64,000 bases of DNA from Streptomyces sp. SAI-127. Lineage in GTDB: Bacteria > Actinomycetota > Actinomycetes > Streptomycetales > Streptomycetaceae. Position 1 is the first letter of the stretch. The number at the start of each line of letters is the position of its first letter. This document shows, one piece after another, positions 1 to 6,007 of the stretch. A program made the position numbers and the translations under genes. The DNA is taken from contig NZ_JARXYJ010000001.1 in the NCBI RefSeq assembly GCF_029894425.1, positions 4,154,001 through 4,218,000 on the forward strand, written 5' to 3'. The notes beneath the pieces were generated by a model that saw only the letters and a list, made by a program, of their open reading frames with translations, was not told the origin of the DNA and ran no database searches.

Positions 1-1
1 G

Positions 2-493
2 TCGGGCCTCCTCCAGACCGAGGACTACGCACGGGCTCTCTTCTCGACCCGCATCCCTGAGCTCCCCGATACCGACCGCGAGCTGCGTGTGCGGCATCGC
101 ATGCAGCGTCGAGCAATCCTCGAAAGGCCCACACCGATTCCCTACCAGGCCTTGATCCACGAGGCAGCACTACGAATCAGGGTCGGCGGCCGGGCCACCT
201 CGCTGGCCCAACTCGCCCGAATCCTGGAGCTCTCCGAAGCAGGCCACATCACCGTCCGAGTGATCCCGTTCACTCTGGAGCGCTTCGACGACACGGGCAG
301 CGCAATGATCTACGCCGGTGGCGGCATCCCGAGGTTGGACACTGTGGTCCGCGACGCTCCGCACGGCACGGCGTTCATCGACGCGGAGGCCCAACTCGGC
401 GTATTCCGAACACTCTTCCGTAGAGTAGAGGCGTCGTCACTCGATCCCGAACAGTCACGCGACCTGATCCACAATCTGGCCAAGGAACTGTGA
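2..493 (+). CDS. XRE-family regulator, DUF5753 C-terminal part (5' truncated by window edge)
   Basis: The open frame enters from the left edge, so the N-terminal helix-turn-helix is not visible. The visible part begins SGLLQTEDYARALF, the hallmark of the DUF5753 domain that follows an XRE helix-turn-helix in many Streptomyces regulators. It continues through VRHRMQRRAIL and VRVIPF to the stop. A GTG inside the frame at position 89 could be mistaken for the start, but the conserved upstream residues show that the gene begins outside the window. In this family the regulator normally sits next to a small DUF397 protein, as here: the next gene follows with almost no gap. Such pairs influence development and antibiotic production in Streptomyces, but the target of this one is unknown. 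Confidence 0.9.
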   Translation, partial: SGLLQTEDYARALFSTRIPELPDTDRELRVRHRMQRRAILERPTPIPYQALIHEAALRIRVGGRATSLAQLARILELSEAGHITVRVIPFTLERFDDTGSAMIYAGGGIPRLDTVVRDAPHGTAFIDAEAQLGVFRTLFRRVEASSLDPEQSRDLIHNLAKEL

Positions 494-501
494 GGCACCC
501 T

Positions 502-699
502 ATGAGCACGCGCGAAGTCTGGCGGAAGTCGTCCTACTCCGGCGGCGGCGACGGCAATGCCTGCGTGGAGATCGCAACGCACCCCACCCACATAGCCATC
601 CGCGACTCCAAGACGCCGACCGGCGCCATCCTCGCCTTCCCGCCCGACACCTTCACCACCTTCCTCGAAGCCCTGAAGTCCCCGCACCCCACCGTCTGA
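502..699 (+). CDS. DUF397 protein, partner of the DUF5753 regulator
   Basis: This small acidic protein of about 65 aa shows the DUF397 signature: WRKSSYSGGG near the N-terminus, then CVEIA and IRDSKTP. ATG 502 is preferred. An in-frame GTG at 490 overlaps the upstream stop and would add MRHP. DUF397 proteins are usually encoded directly beside an XRE/DUF5753 regulator and are thought to act with it, sometimes in a toxin/antitoxin-like or BldB-like way. A degraded second copy lies just downstream, so the region has undergone a local tandem duplication. The molecular role is not established. Confidence 0.88.
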   Translation: MSTREVWRKSSYSGGGDGNACVEIATHPTHIAIRDSKTPTGAILAFPPDTFTTFLEALKSPHPTV

Positions 700-757
700 T
701 GACCGCCGGGGGAACTCCGCGCGGCACTCCCCACCAACGTGTTGGCCAAGGAGCTGT

Positions 758-967
758 GAGGCACAGGCGACCACCCCCGACAACTGGCGGAGGTCGTCAT
801 ACTCAGGCCCCGGCGACGGCGACTCCTGCGTGGAGATCGCAACCCACCCCACCCACATAGCCATCCGCGACTCCAAAACCCCGGCCGGTGTCACCCTCAC
901 CTTCCCGCCCGGCACCTTCACCGCCTTCCTCGAAGCCCTCAAGTCCCCGCACCCCACCGCCCGATGA
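758..967 (+). pseudogene. Start-less duplicate of the DUF397 gene
   Basis: Reading the frame that ends with TGA at 965-967 gives WRRSSYSGPGDGDSCVEIA, IRDSKTPAG and FLEALKSPHPTAR. This is a near copy of the intact DUF397 protein just upstream. No ATG, GTG, TTG or CTG start lies in this frame upstream of the conserved part, although the DNA before it (GGCCAAGGAGCTGTGAGGCA) copies the junction that precedes the intact gene. I read it as a tandem duplicate that lost its start through a small indel. Expression from an unusual start cannot be excluded. Confidence 0.72.
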
Positions 968-1029
968 CCGCCAGGCAAACTCCTCGCGGCACCCCGCAAC
1001 TTCCCACCCGCCGCTCCAAGACCCCCCGC

Positions 1030-1035
1030 TAGGGT
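1030..1035 (+). promoter_or_regulatory. -10-like box TAGGGT, leaderless start
   Basis: TAGGGT fits the actinobacterial -10 pattern TANNNT and ends 7 nt before the GTG at 1043. This spacing is typical of leaderless transcripts and favours that start over the in-frame GTG at 1034, which overlaps the box. Confidence 0.55.
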
Positions 1036-1042
1036 GCAGCCC

Positions 1043-1705
1043 GTGAACGCCGAGAACCCCGACTTCATACGGGCCACCCGAACCGCGTACGACACGATCG
1101 CCGAGCCCTACACCGAGCAGTTCTCCGAGTGGGCCGGCATCCCCACGCTGGACAGAACCCAGATCACCGGCTTCGCGGAGTTGGTGAAGGAGCAGAGCAA
1201 GGGCCCCGTGGCCGACATCGGCAGCGGACCGGGCCACGTGACCGCCCAACTCGCCGCACTCGGCATCCCGGTCTTCGGCGTGGACGTCTCCCCGAAGATG
1301 GTCGAACTGGCCCGCAGAGCCCATCCGGACCTCCGCTTCCACGTGGGTTCGATGACGTCGCTCGACCTACCGTCGGAAACCCTGGGCGGCATCACCGCGC
1401 TGTACTCGATCATCCACGTCCCGGACGACCACCTCCCCACGGCCTTCGCAGAGTTCCACCGCGTCCTGGCTCCCGGCACCCACGCTCTGATCGGCTTCCA
1501 GTACGAGCCCGGCGGCACCCACATGCACCTCGACGAACGCTTCGGCCACAAGATCTCCCTGGACTACTACCTACGCGCACCGGAGGCAGTGGTCGAACCG
1601 CTGATCAAGGCAGGCTTCGAGGTGATCGTCCGAGTACTCAGGGAGCCCCTCGGCGAGGAAAAGCTGTCCCGGGCGTTCCTGGTGGCAAGGAAACCGGCGG
1701 CGTAA
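1043..1705 (+). CDS. Class I SAM-dependent methyltransferase
   Basis: This is a single-domain methyltransferase of about 220 aa. Motif I is VADIGSGPGHVTAQLA, followed by an acidic residue in FGVDVSPKMVELARR that would bind the ribose of SAM, and a motif IV region (ALYSIIHVPDD). The substrate cannot be read from the sequence. GTG 1043 is chosen because a TAGGGT box lies exactly 7 nt upstream; GTG 1034 is the alternative. The 3' 60 bp of this gene recur as a degraded copy near 2.7 kb, beyond the SDR gene, which points to a past duplication with rearrangement. No functional link to the DUF397 genes is apparent. Confidence 0.87.
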   Translation: MNAENPDFIRATRTAYDTIAEPYTEQFSEWAGIPTLDRTQITGFAELVKEQSKGPVADIGSGPGHVTAQLAALGIPVFGVDVSPKMVELARRAHPDLRFHVGSMTSLDLPSETLGGITALYSIIHVPDDHLPTAFAEFHRVLAPGTHALIGFQYEPGGTHMHLDERFGHKISLDYYLRAPEAVVEPLIKAGFEVIVRVLREPLGEEKLSRAFLVARKPAA

Positions 1706-1773
1706 GACGCATCCGCCCGCACGCTGAGCCGAAACACGACACGACCCGGCTTTCGCGAAAGTCTCTGCAGATC

Positions 1774-2592
1774 TCAGCCGGCGAGCTTGTTCGTCTTGCG
1801 GATCTGTCCGTCGAAGACCCCGGCGGGAAGGATACGGCGCGCCGCGCTGACGAGCCGGGCCTGCCGGCCGGCGGTGTACCGCACCTTCGGCTTGGAGTCG
1901 GTGGCGGCCGCGACGATCGCCTTCGCGACGGTGGCGGGGTCGTCGCCGTCCTCGTTGACCGCCACCGCCAGTTTGTCGGCGATGCGCCGCTGCTCCGCGT
2001 AGATGTCCATGGGCATGTCGGGCTCGACAGTGTTCGCCTCGAACGCGGACTTGGTACCCCCCGGCTGGACGATGAGGGCGCGGACCCCGTACTCGCGGAT
2101 CTCGTGGTCCAGGGACTCGGTGTACCCCTCGAGCGCGTGCTTGGACGCCGAGTAGGTGGCCATGTAGGGCGCCGGGAGGAACCCGAGGACGGACGAGATG
2201 TTGATGATGCGCCCGCTTCCCTGGGCGCGCATGTGCGGGAGAACGGCCTTGGTCATGCGCATCACACCGAAGAGGTTGATGTTGAAGAGGCGCTGGGCCT
2301 GCTCGAGAGAGTTCTCCTCGGCGGCGCCCGAGGAGCCGATGCCCGCGTTGTTGACCAGGACGTCGATCCGCCCGAACCGCTCGATCACCTGCCCGACCGC
2401 GGCAGTGACCGAATCGTCGCTGCCCACGTCGAGGGCGAGGAACGTCACGCCGTCGCGACGGTCGGCTCCCGAGGTCTTCCGGCTCGTGCCCACCGTCTCG
2501 AACCCCGCTGCGGCGAGCGCGAGGGCGGCCGCCCTTCCGATACCTGTGGACGCGCCTGTCACGAGTGCCACCGGTCGGTTTGTCGTAGTCAT
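1774..2592 (-). CDS. Short-chain dehydrogenase/reductase (SDR)
   Basis: This 272-aa classical SDR is expected to use NAD(P)H to oxidise or reduce a small alcohol or ketone. The cofactor motif TGASTGIGRAAAL lies at residues 12-24, NNAGIGSSG near 87, and catalytic Ser, Tyr and Lys are present in NISSVLGF and YSASKHALEGY. ATG 2592 is chosen because GGAGG lies a few bases upstream; the frame stays open further 5' but that part is not SDR-like. Two short inverted repeats cover the promoter region, suggesting control by a dimeric repressor, although no regulator gene is adjacent. The substrate is unknown. Confidence 0.9.
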   Translation of the reverse strand: MTTTNRPVALVTGASTGIGRAAALALAAAGFETVGTSRKTSGADRRDGVTFLALDVGSDDSVTAAVGQVIERFGRIDVLVNNAGIGSSGAAEENSLEQAQRLFNINLFGVMRMTKAVLPHMRAQGSGRIINISSVLGFLPAPYMATYSASKHALEGYTESLDHEIREYGVRALIVQPGGTKSAFEANTVEPDMPMDIYAEQRRIADKLAVAVNEDGDDPATVAKAIVAAATDSKPKVRYTAGRQARLVSAARRILPAGVFDGQIRKTNKLAG

Positions 2593-2614
2593 TGCGGCCT
2601 CCAAAACCCATTGC

Positions 2615-2644
2615 CATACGTTCGTATGTCTTACGGTCATAAGA
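2615..2644. promoter_or_regulatory. Double inverted repeat upstream of the SDR gene
   Basis: CATACG-TT-CGTATG (2615-2628) is immediately followed by TCTTA-N6-TAAGA (2629-2644). These adjacent dyads sit 25-50 bp upstream of the SDR start, where a TetR- or MarR-type repressor operator would be expected. The binding protein is not identifiable from the window. Confidence 0.5.
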
Positions 2645-2687
2645 CTAACCAGGAGGACGGATGGTTGGCAAGGGGTCTTCGGCTGTG

Positions 2688-2748
2688 AGAGCCCCTCGGC
2701 GAGGAGAAGCCGGCCAGGGCGTTCCTGGTGGCGAGGAAACCGGCGCAG
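2688..2748 (+). pseudogene. Remnant of a methyltransferase 3' end
   Basis: This stretch closely copies the last 60 bp of the methyltransferase gene that ends at 1705: GAGCCCCTCGGCGAGGA, then GGGCGTTCCTGGTGG and AGGAAACCGGCG. In translation it would read EPLGEEKPARAFLVARKP, against EPLGEEKLSRAFLVARKP in the intact gene. There is no coding sequence before it and no stop at the homologous place. It is a fragment left by duplication or recombination around the SDR gene. Confidence 0.7.
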
Positions 2749-2862
2749 GACAGCGTCGCCCGGCACGTTGGGACCACTTCGGCGTGCCAGAAAGGCAACC
2801 AAGGACAAAGTAAGATTCAATCTACGTAAGAGTGGATCTGCGTTAGTTGCGGAGGTCGTCAC

Positions 2863-4302
2863 GTGGAGTTTCATGGTCGGGCCACAGATCTCGAACGGTT
2901 GACTGAGCAGCTCGCGTCGGTGACAGAAGGTAGTGGGGTCACTCGGGGGCGAGCTGTGATCATGACTGGTCGGCGCCGGGTGGGAAAGTCGCGGCTGGTT
3001 CAGGAGTTCTGCGACCGCTCGGGAGTGCCGTACGTGGTGTTTCAGGCCACGCGCGGGCGTAATCCCGTGACGGAGCGTGCCGAATTTGCCGCAGCTCTTG
3101 CGCACTCTCCGCTGCCGGCGGCGGAGCTGGTCGCCGGTCTCCAGGCACAGGACTGGAACCAGGCCCTGCGTTCGCTGGCGCTCGCGATCAACGATGACTC
3201 ACCCAGCATCGCGGTGATCGACGAGGTGCCATGGCTGGTCGAGCAGGATCAGGAGTTCGAGGGCGCACTGCAGACCGTCTGGGACCGTCATCTGTCCTCC
3301 AAGCCGGTGTTGCTCCTGCTCGTCGGCAGCGATGTGTCGGTGATGGAGGCGTTGCAGTCGTACGGACGGCCGTTCTTCGGTCGGGCGGCGAAGATGACCG
3401 TCCATCCCCTCAACCTCGCCGACGTGCAGGCCATGACCGAGCTGAACGCGGCAGACGCCGTGGATGCCCAGCTGATCACGGGAGGATTTCCGGAGATCGT
3501 GCAGTCGTGGCGTCCGGGAATGAGTCGCATCGACTTCCTCCGGGCTTCCGTCGCCACCCCCCTCTCTGCCTTGTTGGTGGCCGGCGAGCTGTCCCTGTTG
3601 GGTGAGTTCCCGGAAGCGTCGCACTCACGGGCCGTACTGGAAGCGATCGGCAGTGGTGAGCGCACGTTCAGCGCGATCGCGGCCCAGGCCGGTGGTGGCG
3701 GAGCGCTGCCGTCCGGCACACTTTCGCCGCTGCTGACCACTCTGCAGGCCAAGCGGGTTCTGACTGCCGATCTCCCGCTCTCCGTCAAACCCGACAGCAA
3801 GAACAAGCGCTACCGGATCGCTGACCCGTACCTGCGGTTCTGGCTGGCGTTCCTGCAGCGCGCGATCCCGCTCATCGAGCGCGGGCGTGGCGACGTGGCA
3901 CTGGAACGCATCGAACGATCCTGGACCACCTGGCGTGGTCGTGCGGTCGAGCCGCTGATTCGCGAGTCATTGCTGCGCCTGCTTCCGGACGGTGAATGGA
4001 CCGAGACCGAGGCCATCGGCGGCTGGTGGAACCGGCAGAACAACCCCGAGATCGACCTCATCGGCGCAGACCGTGAGCCGGTGGCCCGGCAGGTGCACTT
4101 TGTCGGGTCGATCAAGTGGCTCGAGAACCAGCCCTTCGGCCGTCATGAGTACGACGCACTCGTCCGGGACATGCTTGCCGTCCCCGGCGCCGATCCCGAC
4201 ACCGCACGTGTCGTGGTCTCACGCTGCGGGGTGGCAGACGGTCTGCCGCTGACCGCGCATTGGGGGCCGGAGGATCTCGTACGGGCATGGCAGCCCCGAT
4301 AG
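2863..4302 (+). CDS. DUF234-type AAA ATPase with C-terminal nuclease-like domain
   Basis: This 479-aa protein resembles the archaeal-type ATPase/DUF234 family. Walker A is GRRRVGKSRL at about residues 37-46 and Walker B is IAVIDEVPWL near 114. A winged-helix-like middle section ends with YRIADPYLRFWLAFL, a family signature. The C-terminus carries EIDLIG and then VGSIKW, the D...xK arrangement of a PD-(D/E)xK nuclease-like fold. GTG 2863 is chosen because GGAGG lies 7 nt upstream, and the preceding 60 bp are relatively AT-rich as for a promoter. The cellular role of this family is poorly known; defence or regulation of mobile DNA has been suggested. It converges on the DUF1266 gene with only 2 bp between stops. 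Confidence 0.88.
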   Translation: MEFHGRATDLERLTEQLASVTEGSGVTRGRAVIMTGRRRVGKSRLVQEFCDRSGVPYVVFQATRGRNPVTERAEFAAALAHSPLPAAELVAGLQAQDWNQALRSLALAINDDSPSIAVIDEVPWLVEQDQEFEGALQTVWDRHLSSKPVLLLLVGSDVSVMEALQSYGRPFFGRAAKMTVHPLNLADVQAMTELNAADAVDAQLITGGFPEIVQSWRPGMSRIDFLRASVATPLSALLVAGELSLLGEFPEASHSRAVLEAIGSGERTFSAIAAQAGGGGALPSGTLSPLLTTLQAKRVLTADLPLSVKPDSKNKRYRIADPYLRFWLAFLQRAIPLIERGRGDVALERIERSWTTWRGRAVEPLIRESLLRLLPDGEWTETEAIGGWWNRQNNPEIDLIGADREPVARQVHFVGSIKWLENQPFGRHEYDALVRDMLAVPGADPDTARVVVSRCGVADGLPLTAHWGPEDLVRAWQPR

Positions 4303-4304
4303 CC

Positions 4305-5561
4305 CTATCGGAAGGGAATGTTGAGCCAGGGACTGCCTGGGTCCGAGGTCAGGATCCTGTGGACGGTGACCATGTCCTGGTACCAACTGCCGAACTTCTC
4401 GTTGTCGAACTGCAGACAGCGGCCGAGGATGAAGGCGGCGGAGAAGTCCTCCCAGGACTCATAGCAGCGGGCTGAGTTGTACCCGGCCTCGACGACGGCT
4501 GCCTCCGCTTCCGGCAGGTCGCAGTAGCGCGTGCTCAGACCCCAGCGGGCCATGCAGGAGGCGCGGCCCAGGTCCCAGGCGTCGGCGGAGGTGACGTACT
4601 GCCCGTCACCGAGGATGCCGTCGGCGCGCATACGGGCCTCGTAGCGGGTGATACGGCCAATGAGGTGCTGGACGCCCTTGATGCGCGCCTCGGTCTCCGC
4701 CGCAGGGACGGGTTCGGTCTTCGTGATGCCGTCCGGGGTGAGAAGGGTTTCGCCCTCCGCACGCTGGCGCAGAACCCGCGCGGCCGAGTCCCTCCAGAAG
4801 GCGGTCTCGACGTAACCGCCGAAGTCACGGGCGATGACGCGGCGCAGACCGAGGGCGAATTCCCAGACCGGGTTGGCGCCGTCGGTGGACAGCAGGGCGT
4901 GCTGCTGGGCCTGCCACTGCTGATGGCTTGTTATGCCCCACGAGGTTCGCAGCATTTCGCGTTCCGCGGGGTAGCCCTGACCGTGGTACGCCAGGGCGTT
5001 CCACGGTAGGCCTTGGCGGACGATGAGGTGGGCACCGCAAGCCAGCCCATGGGCCACGGGTCCGTGCAATGGGCCGCCCACCCGAAGAGTCCGCAGTGCT
5101 GCCTCGTCCGAGGGGCCCTTCTTTCGGTCGGTGTACTGGCCCCAGGCGTGGGCGTGCGGCGGCGCGGAGGGAAGGAATGCCTCGCACGGTGTCCTGGGAT
5201 TGACAACGATCATCGGCGGGTCGGTCGGATCCCAGACCTTCGCGAACCACGAAAGCGGATACCAGTCGAACACGCGATGCGGTTCGGGCACGGGCAACAT
5301 GCCCTCGGTGTAGACAGCCCAGATCCTCCCACCGGCGACTCGGGGGTCGGACTCGAAGAGGGGGCGAATATCAGTGGCCCTGGCGTCCACCTTGTCGCGC
5401 TGGATCTCGAAGTACACCCGAGTCTGCGCAAGTGCATCGAAGTACGCGGGCCAGTCGTCACGAGACTTGGCGTCCAGCAGCGCTTGCTCGACTTCTGAGG
5501 GAGGGTTCCAGGAAGGCGGAGTGGGAGGACCGAAGCCCGCGGGAGCCGGACCGAACGACAT
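4305..5561 (-). CDS. DUF1266 domain-containing protein
   Basis: The 418-aa product has no signal peptide or transmembrane segment. A proline-rich N-terminus (about 25 aa) is followed by a region reminiscent of SseB-like domains (KSRDDWPAYFDALAQTRVYF, then FESDPRVAGGRIWAVYTE). The C-terminal half has DUF1266 features: LRTSWGITSHQQWQAQQHAL and WDLGRASCMARWGLSTRY, ending WLNIPF. An AGGTGAAG ribosome-binding site supports ATG 5561. DUF1266 has no known biochemical activity. The gene follows the RHS toxin/immunity operon on the same strand, but a hairpin separates them. Its N-terminal similarity to the SseB-like gene at the head of that operon suggests it belongs to the same accessory module. Confidence 0.8.
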   Translation of the reverse strand: MSFGPAPAGFGPPTPPSWNPPSEVEQALLDAKSRDDWPAYFDALAQTRVYFEIQRDKVDARATDIRPLFESDPRVAGGRIWAVYTEGMLPVPEPHRVFDWYPLSWFAKVWDPTDPPMIVVNPRTPCEAFLPSAPPHAHAWGQYTDRKKGPSDEAALRTLRVGGPLHGPVAHGLACGAHLIVRQGLPWNALAYHGQGYPAEREMLRTSWGITSHQQWQAQQHALLSTDGANPVWEFALGLRRVIARDFGGYVETAFWRDSAARVLRQRAEGETLLTPDGITKTEPVPAAETEARIKGVQHLIGRITRYEARMRADGILGDGQYVTSADAWDLGRASCMARWGLSTRYCDLPEAEAAVVEAGYNSARCYESWEDFSAAFILGRCLQFDNEKFGSWYQDMVTVHRILTSDPGSPWLNIPFR

Positions 5562-5680
5562 TCTTCACCTGTTGCTTCTCAGGAAATTGAACGCATCTTA
5601 TTGCTTCGAGCATGTCCGCCGGGCCCCATGTCCGCCCCCGGCATACCTGGCGGCCTGGTACCCGATACAGGACACCTTCG

Positions 5681-5700
5681 GGCTGCCAAGAAAGGCAGCC
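5681..5700 (-). terminator. Hairpin downstream of the toxin-immunity operon
   Basis: GGCTGCC-AAGAAA-GGCAGCC is a perfect 7-bp stem located about 25 bp past the immunity gene stop on the minus strand. There is no U-run, as is usual for Streptomyces terminators. A weaker version of the same motif (TGCC-AGAAA-GGCA) lies near 2788. Confidence 0.5.
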
Positions 5701-5725
5701 AAGGTGAGAGTTGATAGTCACCTAT

Positions 5726-6007
5726 TCATTGCCTCGGAGGTCCCACTCGTATTCTTACCTGATGGTCGCGATCAACTAGATCCGCCACTACACCATCGAT
5801 ACGCTCTCCCACCTCTGGCCAATCCTCAGGATCAGAAGATTCCCCAGGGGGATTATAGGATATTACGTCGACAAATCCTTGCGCCTTCGAAATTCCGTCC
5901 AATTTCACGAAGAAGCCAAAGGGGAAACGTGCCGCAACGATGCCTGTGACAGGTGAACCCACCGTATGGGTCTCCTTAATGCGCCGCCATTCCTCTTCAT
6001 CGTTCAT
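5726..6007 (-). CDS. Small S1/OB-fold-like protein, putative immunity protein for the RHS toxin
   Basis: This 93-aa acidic cytoplasmic protein starts at an ATG overlapping the toxin stop codon by 4 nt (ATGA), so the two are translationally coupled. Its core (VGSPVTGIVAARFPFGFFVK, then GFVDVISYN and GERIDGVVADLVDRDHQVRI) follows the beta-barrel pattern of S1 RNA-binding domains. In polymorphic toxin systems the gene directly after the toxin C-terminus encodes the cognate immunity protein, and position, size and acidity fit that role. An S1-like immunity protein is not one I recognise as a named family. Alternatively it may be an RNA-binding protein unrelated to protection. Local base composition is lower in G+C than the surroundings. 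Confidence 0.65.
   Translation of the reverse strand: MNDEEEWRRIKETHTVGSPVTGIVAARFPFGFFVKLDGISKAQGFVDVISYNPPGESSDPEDWPEVGERIDGVVADLVDRDHQVRIRVGPPRQ

Noticed and set aside
1750..1761. CTTTCGCGAAAG palindrome between the methyltransferase and SDR stops
   Set aside because: The sequence is self-complementary with too little loop to form a good terminator. It may only be a chance dyad in a short convergent gap.
1129..2688. Long plus-strand open frame across the methyltransferase and SDR genes
   Set aside because: It is antisense to the SDR gene and out of frame with the methyltransferase. Its product is Arg/Gly/Pro-rich without domain signs, a usual shadow in GC-rich DNA.
5458..5721. Small minus-strand ORF between the DUF1266 and immunity genes
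   Set aside because: Most of it overlaps the DUF1266 5' end in another frame, it has no ribosome-binding site, and it spans the terminator hairpin.
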